Of a stretch of DNA of 64,000 bases, positions 54,921-62,338 are shown piece by piece (position 1 is the stretch's first letter; each line of letters starts with the position of its first letter). Where the stretch lies: positions 1 to 64,000 of the forward strand of contig NZ_LSRE01000044.1 of assembly GCF_001575205.1 (NCBI RefSeq), in the 5' to 3' direction. The position numbers and the translations under genes are program-made. The DNA is from Tsukamurella pseudospumae. GTDB lineage: Bacteria; Actinomycetota; Actinomycetes; Mycobacteriales; Mycobacteriaceae. The notes under the pieces are model-generated. The model ran no database searches and had not been told where the DNA came from. It saw only the letters and a list, made by a program, of their open reading frames with translations.

Positions 54921-54949
54921 ACGCTATGAGCAGGTGACAGGGCTCACAA
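54921..54949 (-). promoter_or_regulatory. Putative promoter of the ferredoxin-P450-reductase operon
   Basis: Minus strand: -35 TTGTGA (54944-54949), 17-base spacer, -10 TAGCGT (54921-54926). The -10 neighbourhood GCTCATAGCGTTGT is repeated almost exactly in front of the VOC gene at 58594, which supports it being a promoter element. Confidence 0.4.
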
Positions 54950-55020
54950 TGGTGTCCCGCGCCATTCCGGGGAGCCGCGACTGGTGCGGGGAGCCACCCC
55001 GCCGAGAGCGGGCGCGGAGG

Positions 55021-56286
55021 TCAGTCGTCGGCGACGGGATCGGCCGCGGCGAGGCGGAGGGCGGCCTCGATCTCGCGCCGGCGGCTGAGTACCGCGTGGC
55101 CGAGGAGGTCCTCGACCTTCTCCATCCGGTTCACCACCGTGTTCTTGTTGACGCCGAGTCGTCGGGCCGTCCGGATCGGGCTGAGGTTCTCGTCCAGGTA
55201 GACCTGCACCGTGCTGCGCAGCCGCGCCGCCTGCTCGTCGTCGACGGCAAGGGGGCCGAGCTCCGCGCGCACGAATCGCTGCGCAGCAACGGGATCCGCG
55301 GTGAGCAACTCCAGCAACGCGACATCGTGATGGAACACCACCCGCTCGCTCCGGTTCCCCGCGAACCGCGCGACGCGGCGCGCCGCAGTGGCCTCGTCGT
55401 GCGTGCGGATCAGCCCGTCGATGCCGGGCGACGCATCGCCGACGGTGACGTGAACCGGGTCGGGAACCACGAGTTCCGCACGGACGCGATCGAGGTCGTG
55501 CGCGATGACCCGTGCCCACCCCCACACGACCCAGTTCCCCACGGGCACGAGCATGACCTCTCCCCCGCGACCGACGACCGATCCGACTCGAGCGGCGACG
55601 GATTCCAGGGTCACGGCGTGCCGGCCGTCGGGTTCGGACGGTTCCATCCAGACGATGAACCCCACATGGGTGCCACTGACGTCGTAGCGCAGCGCGGCCG
55701 ACGCCCGGTCAGCCGGCATCGAGCCGCCGTCGAGAAGCTCGCGGACGGTCTCGGCGCGCAGCACGGCCGCGCCGCGGTTCCGCCGAGCACGTTCCTCGAT
55801 GTAGGTATGGGTGAGCTGCACCGACACGGCGTCGACGTAGGCGAAGAAGAAGCGCGACGCGCGGAGCAACGCCTCGGCTCGCACGTCGTCGTCGGCCTCG
55901 AGCCTGCTGATCGTGGTCTGCCATGCGGCCTCGACGAGCTCATGACCGAGGCGGTAGGCGCGCAGCATCGCGTGCAGCTCGATGCCGCGGTGGACCAGCT
56001 CGGCCGGCCATGCGGCGGCGACGGGCGGGGGGTCGAGCTCCGCGGTCCGCGAGCTGCGCCGCAGCCCGCGCCACACGTCGTGCAGGGTCCGCGTGGCGAC
56101 GGTGCCGGTCATGCGGCGCAGGTCCTCGTCGCCGTCCTCCGCGAACTCCTCGACGCGGGTGTAGATCGCCTCGAGGATCTCGTCGCTCAGTCGGTCGGGG
56201 TCGATGGCGTCCGCCAGGCCGCCGAGGAGCGCCTCGATGGCCCGATCGCGGTCGGTCCCCGCGGAGCCGAGGTCGATCTCTGCCAT
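55021..56286 (-). CDS. PucR/CdaR-type helix-turn-helix regulator
   Basis: A 421-residue regulator. The C-terminal PucR HTH (HTH_30) is clear: LRSTVQVYLDENLSPIRTAR, RLGVNKNTVVNRMEKVEDLL. The middle contains a degenerate GGDEF-like CdaR segment (GTHVGFIVWMEPSEPDGRHA; VPVGNWVVWGWARVI; VGDASPGIDGLIRTHDEATA), and the N-terminal ~170 residues a helical RsbRD-like sensor part. It sits directly upstream of the CYP153-type operon on the same strand with a 204-base gap. It is the most likely activator of that operon, responding to an alkane-derived or similar ligand; this is inference from position. Confidence 0.88.
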   Translation of the reverse strand: MAEIDLGSAGTDRDRAIEALLGGLADAIDPDRLSDEILEAIYTRVEEFAEDGDEDLRRMTGTVATRTLHDVWRGLRRSSRTAELDPPPVAAAWPAELVHRGIELHAMLRAYRLGHELVEAAWQTTISRLEADDDVRAEALLRASRFFFAYVDAVSVQLTHTYIEERARRNRGAAVLRAETVRELLDGGSMPADRASAALRYDVSGTHVGFIVWMEPSEPDGRHAVTLESVAARVGSVVGRGGEVMLVPVGNWVVWGWARVIAHDLDRVRAELVVPDPVHVTVGDASPGIDGLIRTHDEATAARRVARFAGNRSERVVFHHDVALLELLTADPVAAQRFVRAELGPLAVDDEQAARLRSTVQVYLDENLSPIRTARRLGVNKNTVVNRMEKVEDLLGHAVLSRRREIEAALRLAAADPVADD

Positions 56287-56383
56287 GCGTTCCCGTCCCG
56301 ATCCGAGGCGCCCACGACGCCGGCCTGCCCGATGCGCCGCTCATGGTAGCCACCCGCGCCGCCCCGGCGGGCCGCCTCGCCCA

Positions 56384-56710
56384 TCAGCCGTGCGGTACGC
56401 GGCGGCGCCACCACGACTGCGACCGCCAGGAGTACGGGTCCTCCACGGTCACGAGCAGGAATCGGCGATCCAGCTCCTCGACCGCGACTCGCAGTCGCCG
56501 AGCTCTGCGACCGCCGTTGCGCATCATGCTCTCAAGGCGATCCCGTGCGTCCGTGAGCACGTTGCCGTCGCAGCACTCACATCCCGTGCGATAGCCGTAG
56601 TCACCGTCGCGGACACGTTGTTCGGTCCGCTCGACGTGCTCGCGCCATTCGTTCAGCAACGTGATGGCGGGAACCGCGGGCCGCGGTTTCCGCGGCCGAT
56701 GCGGATTCAC
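56384..56710 (-). CDS. Hypothetical protein with CxCC motif
   Basis: About 108 residues, not a family I can name. Visible: NEWREHVERTEQRVRDGDYG, YRTGCECCDGNVLTDARDRL (three closely spaced cysteines), then a basic helix RNGGRRARRLRVAVEELDRR, and a Trp/Arg-rich end SWRSQSWWRRRVPHG. Start uncertain: a GTG giving MNPHRPRKPRP is chosen; the frame stays open up to a GTG at 56989, but that would overlap the opposite-strand gene at 56910. It is divergent from the two-gene cassette and sits upstream of the PucR gene. The cysteine cluster might bind metal; no function is assigned. Confidence 0.55.
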   Translation of the reverse strand: MNPHRPRKPRPAVPAITLLNEWREHVERTEQRVRDGDYGYRTGCECCDGNVLTDARDRLESMMRNGGRRARRLRVAVEELDRRFLLVTVEDPYSWRSQSWWRRRVPHG

Positions 56711-56909
56711 CGCTGCGGGGCGGACGCCCCGTTCTTCGAAGAGAGTGTCATTCGCGGCGCCGTGACGTGGCGCGGCCGGTGCGGGGCGGCCGAGTCGCCG
56801 CAGGGAATACCGTAGCGCAGCACATCGGGAACCGAACCGCCTCCTGATGCGTCCAATGTATAGGGGGACCGCCGACCGCCACCGAGGTCTCCCGACGAAG
56901 GAAGCGTCG

Positions 56910-57407
56910 ATGGTGGAACCCCGTTCATCCTGCTGGGACGAGCCCCAGCAGCGCCCGTTCGCAGCAGTTCCCGCGGATTCGGTACTCACTCACCTCGGCA
57001 AGATATCGGCCGGCGTCGCCGTGTTCAACGAGGTCCCGCTGTGGCGCGAGCATGCGGTGGAACGTTGGGTGGAGGTCGATGTCTCCATGATCGAGGGAGC
57101 ACAGACCATCGAGGAAACGGTTCGGCAGGTGCGGCGGAGACCGCAGTCGGCACGATCGCGGAAGAAGGACTGCGTTCGCTACTTCCGCGCCGGCGACCTG
57201 ATGGATGCCGGATACTTCCCGATGCGCACGCCCTCGATCGGCATCCCTCGACACGTGAGTGTCTACGGCGACATGACGGACATGATGGCCCGAGCGGACA
57301 AGGATTTCGGTGCGACTCTGATCGATCAGGCCGTACACCGCTGGTGGTGGGACCTGCCCGGTCGTGCCACACTGGAATCGATTGAACTTGCAAGGAGGCT
57401 CCCCTGA
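56910..57407 (+). CDS. Unrecognised protein, first gene of a coupled two-gene cassette
   Basis: A 165-residue protein with no family I recognise. Parts: SVLTHLGKISAGVAVFNEVP and WREHAVERWVEVDVSMIEGA, then a strongly basic segment RQVRRRPQSARSRKKDC, then YFRAGDLMDAGYFPMRTPSI and an aromatic tail QAVHRWWWDLPGRATLESIE. ATG start with ribosome-binding site GAAGGAAG. The stop overlaps the next ATG (TGATG), so the two proteins are made together, typically as interacting partners. GC content is visibly lower than in neighbours, suggesting recent acquisition. A basic first protein and an acidic second one would fit a toxin/immunity or toxin/antitoxin pair, but nothing in the sequence proves this. Confidence 0.6.
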   Translation: MVEPRSSCWDEPQQRPFAAVPADSVLTHLGKISAGVAVFNEVPLWREHAVERWVEVDVSMIEGAQTIEETVRQVRRRPQSARSRKKDCVRYFRAGDLMDAGYFPMRTPSIGIPRHVSVYGDMTDMMARADKDFGATLIDQAVHRWWWDLPGRATLESIELARRLP

Positions 57408-57889
57408 TGCCTGACACCTCATGGATGCACGAATCGCCGGTCCAGGCTCCGACGGTCATTCAGCATTGGGACGGCCTGACGTCGATCACACTCTCCAAAC
57501 TGCCCGACTCCTCGGCTCGACTGCTGTGGGTGTTCGAGGAGGACCATCCTGATCAGCTGGGGATCTTCGTCCATCTGACCACCGATGAGGCACAGGTGGT
57601 GTTCGACACTGCCCCGGAGGTCGGACTACTCGAGAAGGTCCGCGGCACCCTGGCCGACAACACCGCACTGATCTGGCACATCGACCAGCAAGTGATGAGC
57701 GCGAAGGTCATCGAGCTGCCGCGTTCCGGATCCGAATCGGACCTGTGGGAGTTCATCGACGGGCAGATCGATGCGGGCTTCGATCGATCATTGAGCATGC
57801 GCGATCCCGACTTGCGCATCGCTTCCGATGACATCGCTCTCATCGCGCTGCAAGCCAGAGAAGCCACCTTGATCGGCGCAGCGTCCTAA
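57407..57889 (+). CDS. Unrecognised acidic protein, second gene of the cassette
   Basis: A 160-residue acidic soluble protein, family not recognised. It reads as an alpha/beta domain: SITLSKLPDSSARLLWVFEE, DQLGIFVHLTTDEAQVVFDT, LIWHIDQQVMSAKVIELPRS, WEFIDGQIDAGFDRSLSMRD, then a C-terminal helix DIALIALQAREATL. No membrane segment or signal peptide. The ATG overlaps the TGA of the preceding gene by one base, so translation is coupled. Acidic composition and tight coupling resemble immunity or antitoxin-like partners, as hypothesis only. The next gene is convergent. The base composition is again less GC-rich than the surroundings. Confidence 0.65.
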   Translation: MPDTSWMHESPVQAPTVIQHWDGLTSITLSKLPDSSARLLWVFEEDHPDQLGIFVHLTTDEAQVVFDTAPEVGLLEKVRGTLADNTALIWHIDQQVMSAKVIELPRSGSESDLWEFIDGQIDAGFDRSLSMRDPDLRIASDDIALIALQAREATLIGAAS

Positions 57890-57968
57890 CACGATTCATT
57901 CGCAGGATTCCGGCCGAAGGCAAGAGGCGGCAGGTCATCGAGGGCGATGGCCGGTAGCCCAGGCCGAC

Positions 57969-58586
57969 TCACTGCCAGACGAAGCCGTCGGGGTCGGTGA
58001 GGGCCCCGAGGACACCGTCGATGCGCAGGCGGTGGGAGCCGCTGCCCTCCGCGGGCACGCCCGCGTCCTTCGCCGCTGCCCTCCGCCCGTACAGCGCGAG
58101 TTTCACCGCACCGGGCGCTGCGTCGAACTCGACGTACTTGCGGCCGAAGCTCTTCGCGACCGTGAGGCCGTGCTCGACGTAGAACGCCTTGGTGGCGGCC
58201 ACGTCGTCCACGCCCAACAGGAGGACCACGTCGTCGATGACGCGCAGCGGGGCGCCGGTGGTCTTCTTCGAGGAGGAGGCCACCTTCCAGATCGTGCCGT
58301 CGGGGGCTCGGAACACGCCGCCGTAGCCCCAGAAGGACTTCCGCGCGGGCTTGATCTCCGTCGCGCCCGCCGCAAGGGCGGGCTCGACGAAGGAGTCCAC
58401 GACGGCCGGCTCGGCCACGACGAGCGAGACCACGCAGCCGCGGAAGCCGGTGGACTCGCCGGCGGCGGGCGCGACGCGCAGTCGCTCGTCGGGGCCGAAC
58501 GCGGTGTCGTAGAAGGCCCGGGCGGCAGCCGGATCGGCGACCTCCAGGGTGAGGGAACGGACCGGGGTGGAAACTGATGTCGTCAT
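57969..58586 (-). CDS. VOC-family (glyoxalase-like) protein
   Basis: A 205-residue protein with two VOC modules (about 10-110 and 118-204). Visible: SLTLEVADPAAARAFYDTAF, GYGGVFRAPDGTIWKVASSS, LRVIDDVVLLLGVDDVAATK, AFYVEHGLTVAKSFGRKYVE and GALTDPDGFVWQ. VOC proteins are metal-dependent dioxygenases, isomerases or resistance proteins; the substrate here is unknown. Start is the ATG giving MTTSVSTPVR. A -10-like TAGCGT ends only about eight bases upstream, so the mRNA may be leaderless. Confidence 0.85.
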   Translation of the reverse strand: MTTSVSTPVRSLTLEVADPAAARAFYDTAFGPDERLRVAPAAGESTGFRGCVVSLVVAEPAVVDSFVEPALAAGATEIKPARKSFWGYGGVFRAPDGTIWKVASSSKKTTGAPLRVIDDVVLLLGVDDVAATKAFYVEHGLTVAKSFGRKYVEFDAAPGAVKLALYGRRAAAKDAGVPAEGSGSHRLRIDGVLGALTDPDGFVWQ

Positions 58587-58593
58587 GCCCACA

Positions 58594-58599
58594 ACGCTA
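58594..58599 (-). promoter_or_regulatory. -10 element of the VOC gene (possible leaderless mRNA)
   Basis: Minus-strand TAGCGT within GCTCATAGCGTTGT, the same block as in front of the ferredoxin operon at 54921. Its distance to the ATG implies transcription starting at or next to the start codon. Confidence 0.35.
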
Positions 58600-58653
58600 T
58601 GAGCTGGCCGTTCCGGGTGCTTCTCGATTCCTGACCGATCCGCTCCCCGCCGG

Positions 58654-58878
58654 TCAGCTGCGGTACCGGAACAGGATCCGGCCGCGCGTGAGGTCGTAGG
58701 GGCTGATCTCCACGAGTACCCGGTCGAGCGGCACGATCTTGATGTAGTTCTTCCGGATCTTCCCGCTGATGTGGGCGAGCACGACGTGCCCGTTGTCCAG
58801 CTCGACCCGGAAGGTCGCGTTCCGCAGCCCTTCGACGACGGTGCCTGAGGCCTCGATGCCGCGCGCTGTCTTCGTCAT
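58654..58878 (-). CDS. infA: Translation initiation factor IF-1 paralogue
   Basis: A 74-residue S1/OB-fold protein of the IF-1 family: [60 protein letters not shown] and LFRYRS. IF-1 binds the ribosomal A site during initiation. The usual infA lies in the ribosomal protein region (by rpmJ-rpsM), not here, so this is probably a second copy. It differs from the canonical sequence at the N-terminus ([12 protein letters not shown]) and in [15 protein letters not shown]. Its ATG overlaps the stop of the GNAT-like gene (ATGA). A short leader ORF begins the transcript, suggesting regulation by translation itself. Confidence 0.92.
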   Translation of the reverse strand: MTKTARGIEASGTVVEGLRNATFRVELDNGHVVLAHISGKIRKNYIKIVPLDRVLVEISPYDLTRGRILFRYRS

Positions 58879-59348
58879 GCCCGCACCAGCTCGACCGTGG
58901 TCTCGACGGCGGACCCGCCCGCGGCCTCGAGGGCGTCGATCGTCGCCCGGTCGGCGGCGTCGACGTCGGCGGCGAGGAAGGGCGTCGGCCGTCCCGCGTG
59001 CGGCCGGACCGCGCGCACCACGGGCAGGTCCGCGATCGGCGGAGGAGGCCCGTCGGGGTCGAACGGGATGCGGTACAACACTTCCCGACGGCGCTCGGCG
59101 AATCCGTGGCGGCGCCAGGCGGCCAACAGGTCGTCGTCGCCGGCGGCGACCAGGGTGCACAGAGGCAGGGGCAGCTCGGCGAGGATCGCCGCCGCGATCA
59201 GGTCGAAGGCCGGTGCGCTCCAGGCGTCGACGCTGATGAAGCCGGGCCTGCGCGAGGTCCCGCCGCGGCCGATGACCAGGCCTTCGGCATCGACGGCGAG
59301 CCAGTCACCGTCGTCGGCGCGCTGCAGAGTGAGAGAGGAATCGTTCAT
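58875..59348 (-). CDS. GNAT-like protein upstream of the IF-1 paralogue
   Basis: A 157-residue protein. The layout resembles a GNAT N-acetyltransferase: [60 protein letters not shown] and [20 protein letters not shown]. The canonical acetyl-CoA P-loop (Q/RxxGxG/A) is not evident, so it may be a divergent or inactive member. It starts at an ATG with AAAGG eight bases upstream, 47 bases after a 16-codon leader ORF, and is translationally coupled to the infA paralogue. A role in modifying or sensing translation or antibiotics is a guess from context. Confidence 0.6.
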   Translation of the reverse strand: MNDSSLTLQRADDGDWLAVDAEGLVIGRGGTSRRPGFISVDAWSAPAFDLIAAAILAELPLPLCTLVAAGDDDLLAAWRRHGFAERRREVLYRIPFDPDGPPPPIADLPVVRAVRPHAGRPTPFLAADVDAADRATIDALEAAGGSAVETTVELVRA

Positions 59349-59395
59349 GGTGGTGCCTTTCAGGAAAGCCTGTGCGGCGCTCCTGGTGATGACAC

Positions 59396-59446
59396 CTAGT
59401 TCAGCCGTGGGATCGGAGGGAGCACCGACATCGTTGAAACGTTCAC
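59396..59446 (-). CDS. Leader peptide ORF (16 codons) upstream of GNAT/infA2
   Basis: A GTG-initiated ORF encoding MNVSTMSVLPPIPRLN, ending at TAG 47 bases before the GNAT-like ATG. Its ribosome-binding site is a full anti-SD match, AGGAGGTGA, eight bases before the GTG and stronger than that of any gene nearby. Proline pairs (PPIP) near the end are the kind of sequence at which ribosomes pause. The spacing and strength fit a translational or transcriptional attenuator controlling the downstream genes. The ORF is short, so chance cannot be excluded. Confidence 0.5.
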   Translation of the reverse strand: MNVSTMSVLPPIPRLN

Positions 59447-59559
59447 GGGTCTCACCTCCTCAGGGCCTGTCACGGTCCGGCCCAGCGTAGCCAGTGGTCG
59501 CACGCCGCCGCATCTTCTTTTTCCGGCGCCCGCACTACGGTGGTCCGAGGAGGTGCGCG

Positions 59560-60975
59560 ATGGACGAGACGACCTATGACGTGATCGTGATCGGAGGCGG
59601 GCCGGTCGGCGAGAACGTGGCCGACCGCGCCGTCCGGGGCGGGCTCACCGCCGCCCTGATCGAGAGCGACCTGTACGGCGGCGAGTGCTCCTACTGGGCC
59701 TGCATGCCGTCGAAGGCGCTGCTGCGACCGGGCCAGGCCCTGCGCGAGGCGCAACACGTGCGCGGCGCCCTCGCCGGCCCCGCCGCGCTGGATCCGTCCG
59801 AGGTCTTCGCGCGGCGCGACGCCGTGGCCCACGACTGGGACGACACCGGCCAGGCCCGCTGGGCGCCTGCGTCCGGGATCGTCACCGTCCGCGGGCACGG
59901 CCGGCTCGCGGGGCCGCGCCGGGTCACCGTCGCCGGGCCCGACGGTGCCGAGACCACCCTGACCGCGCGACACGCCGTCGTCGTCGCGACCGGGACGGAC
60001 GCGTCCGTGCCCGACATCGAGGGCCTGCGCGCAGCGCGGCCGTGGACCAGCCGCGAGGCCACCAGCGCGAGGTCGGCGCCCGGGCGGCTCGCGGTGATCG
60101 GCGGCGGCGTGGTCGCGACCGAGATGGCCACGGCGTACGCCTCGCTCGGTTCGGCGGTGACCCTCATCGCGCGCAGTGGCGTGCTGACGAACCTCGAGCC
60201 CTTCGCGGGCGAGGCCGTCACGGACGGGCTGCGCGCGGTGGGCGTCGAGATCGTGACCGGCGAGTCACCGACGCGGGTCACGCGCACGGACGGCGAGGTC
60301 ACCATCAAGACCTCCGGCGGGCGGACCGTCGTGGCCGACGAGGTGCTGGCAGCCACCGGGCGGACTCCGCGCACCGCAGACCTGGGGTTCGAGACGGTCG
60401 GGCTGGAGCCCGGGTCGTGGCTCGCAGTGGACGACACGATGCTGGTGGACGGCTTCGACTGGCTGTACGCGGCCGGCGACGTCAATCACCGTGCCCTACT
60501 CACGCATCAGGGCAAGTACCAGGCGCGGGCCGCGGGCGACGTGATCGTGGCGCGGGCGAAAGGCGAGGCCGTCGATGACGGGCCCTGGGGCGTGCACGTG
60601 GCGACCGCCGACCACTCCGCGGTGCCGCAGGTGATCTTCACCGACCCCGAGGTCGCGGCGGTCGGCGTCACCGAGGCGCAGGCGCGGAAGGCCGGCACGG
60701 ACATCGCGGTGGTCGACTACGACCTGGGCTGGGTGGCCGGCGCGAGCCTGTACGCGGACGGCTACGCCGGGCGCGCGCAGATGGTCGTCGACGAGAGCCG
60801 GGGCGTGGTGATCGGCGTGACGCTCGTGGGCCCGGCCGTCGCGGAGCTGCTGCACGCCGCGACCATCGCGGTGGTCGGAGAAGTACCGATCGCCCGGCTG
60901 TGGCACGCCGTACCCGCCTACCCCACGATCAGCGAGGTGTGGCTGCGCCTGCTCGAGGCGTATCGAGACAGGTGA
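59560..60975 (+). CDS. FAD-dependent pyridine nucleotide-disulfide oxidoreductase
   Basis: A 471-residue flavoprotein of the dihydrolipoyl dehydrogenase/mercuric reductase class. FAD site DVIVIGGGPVGENVADRAVR, redox disulfide CSYWAC in YGGECSYWACMPSKALLRPG (Cys-x4-Cys), NAD site RLAVIGGGVVATEMATAYAS, LYAAGDVNHRALLTHQGKYQ, and the C-terminal dimer motif with catalytic His/Glu, WHAVPAYPTISEVWLRLLEA. It differs from classical Lpd in the active-site context (YGGECSYWACMPSK for GGTCLNVGCIPSK), so the disulfide substrate is unknown. ATG with ribosome-binding site GAGGAGGTG. It diverges from the leader-GNAT-infA2 transcript. Confidence 0.9.
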   Translation: MDETTYDVIVIGGGPVGENVADRAVRGGLTAALIESDLYGGECSYWACMPSKALLRPGQALREAQHVRGALAGPAALDPSEVFARRDAVAHDWDDTGQARWAPASGIVTVRGHGRLAGPRRVTVAGPDGAETTLTARHAVVVATGTDASVPDIEGLRAARPWTSREATSARSAPGRLAVIGGGVVATEMATAYASLGSAVTLIARSGVLTNLEPFAGEAVTDGLRAVGVEIVTGESPTRVTRTDGEVTIKTSGGRTVVADEVLAATGRTPRTADLGFETVGLEPGSWLAVDDTMLVDGFDWLYAAGDVNHRALLTHQGKYQARAAGDVIVARAKGEAVDDGPWGVHVATADHSAVPQVIFTDPEVAAVGVTEAQARKAGTDIAVVDYDLGWVAGASLYADGYAGRAQMVVDESRGVVIGVTLVGPAVAELLHAATIAVVGEVPIARLWHAVPAYPTISEVWLRLLEAYRDR

Positions 60976-60992
60976 TCGCGGCGAGGCGCATG

Positions 60993-61487
60993 TCAGCAGG
61001 CTGTCATGAGTATGGAGATCGTCTCGTAGTCGCTGCGCGGGATCGCGAACAGTCCTCGACGGAACGGTAGGCCCCAGTGCGCGGGGTCGGTGATGAACGA
61101 CAGCCGATCGATGAGCTGCTTCGCCTCGATTCGCCGGCACGGATGGAACTGGACTGCGAGGCGCCACGGGTGGAAATCGTCAGTGACGTGGGCCTGGTAG
61201 GGCTCATTCCCGGTGATCGTGGCGAGCGCCGTGAACCGTCGGACGGGTTCGCCTCCCCGCAGCTCCGTGCGGGGGGAGTAGAAGATCATCTCGTCACCGC
61301 GGCGCGGCTGGCGCAGCCGCTTGTTGGCACCGTGGTCGGCTTGTGCGAAACCGCCTTCGATCGCCGCGTCGACGTGGTCGAGGCTCACGGTGTTTATCCA
61401 GAACCGCTGCTCGTCGGCGGTGACTGGATCGGCTAGCTGCAAGCCGGTGACATTGCCGCGCATCCGGGCGGCGGGACGCCGGTTCAT
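60993..61487 (-). CDS. EVE-domain protein
   Basis: A 164-residue EVE (PUA-like) protein: RFWINTVSLDHVDAAIEGGF, KRLRQPRRGDEMIFYSPRTE, RFTALATITGNEPYQAHVTD, then IDRLSFITDPAHWGLPFRRG and LFAIPRSDYETI. EVE domains bind modified bases in DNA or RNA and occur in restriction- or translation-linked proteins; stand-alone members of this size are common and of unknown target. Its ATG overlaps the stop of the broken NmrA-like gene (ATGA), so it was the last gene of a VOC-NmrA-EVE operon controlled by the divergent MarR gene. Confidence 0.85.
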   Translation of the reverse strand: MNRRPAARMRGNVTGLQLADPVTADEQRFWINTVSLDHVDAAIEGGFAQADHGANKRLRQPRRGDEMIFYSPRTELRGGEPVRRFTALATITGNEPYQAHVTDDFHPWRLAVQFHPCRRIEAKQLIDRLSFITDPAHWGLPFRRGLFAIPRSDYETISILMTAC

Positions 61488-62337
61488 TGAGCTCTGAGTC
61501 CTTCGACGATTCCGGTGCTCGGCCGTCCGATGAGCCGCGGCAAGTCGTCGCCGGAACGGGCGTACAACCCGGAGGCGATCGCCTCGTCGAGGCCCACGAG
61601 AAAGCTCGCCGTATGCCCGTCCACTCCAGCCCGGGTGAGCGTCGTGCGTAACTCGTCGGCGGTCACCGCCCGGTACTCGACATCCCGGTCGAGGACCACT
61701 GCCATCGCCTGGGCGATGTCCGCGTAGGTGTCCCCGGACAGGCTGTAGGTGATGTTGTCATGGCCCGTCGTGGTGACGACGGCGGCCAGGGCCTCTCCGA
61801 GGTCCTTGCGGCTCGCCGACGCACCACCGCATCACCCACCGCCGCTGCAAAGACTCCCGAATGCCGCGGACCGTCCAGCGAATGGAGGTAGTTCTCGATG
61901 TACCAGGTATTCCGCACAATGGTTTACGTCACCGTGGAAGCCGCCAAGGCTTGTTCGGTGGCCCGGTGATCGACGTTGATCGGGAATCGTTCGTCATCGG
62001 CGCGGATCCCGCTCGTGTAGTAGATGTGATCGACACCCGCCGCGCGTGCAGCCTCGATCACGCCGCGATGTTGGTCGAGGCGATCAGGGTCCCCACCGGA
62101 GATCAGCACGACCTCGGAGTGTCCGCTGACGACCTCGGCCGCGCGGGCCGGAGACGATAGATCGACGGTGGCGGTCGCGAATCCTCGCGCCGCCAACTCG
62201 TCCAGGCGATCGCGGTTCCTCCCCGCGGCCGTCACCGTCCCCGGGCGTAGCCCGCGGGCAACAAGACCGTCGAGTGTGTGGCCGCCCAGCGCTCCGGTCG
62301 CGCCGAATATGAGAACCCGCCGCTCAGACCCGGTCAT
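61484..62337 (-). pseudogene. NmrA-like SDR (NAD(P)H-binding) gene, disrupted
   Basis: The reading frame begins at an ATG with an intact Rossmann motif (RVLIFGATGALGGHTLDGLV) and runs to QALAASTVT, where a TAA at 61924-61926 replaces the Tyr usual in the YTIVRNTWY block. The same frame continues TIVRNTWYIENYLHSLDGPR, HSGVFAAAVGDAVV. Near 61815-61830 a frameshift follows, after which the correct frame gives SRKDLGEALAAVVTTTGHDN, ITYSLSGDTYADIAQAMAVV and RPSTGIVEGLRAQ to the stop. This is a quinone oxidoreductase-type NmrA protein of ~284 residues when repaired. Two lesions make it a pseudogene unless they are sequence errors. Confidence 0.85.
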
Positions 62338-62338
62338 C

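Noticed and set aside
56711-56989. Longer version of the hypothetical protein starting at 56989
   Set aside because: It would overlap the well-supported start of the opposite-strand cassette by 80 bases, and the added N-terminus is low-information Arg/Gly/Ala sequence.
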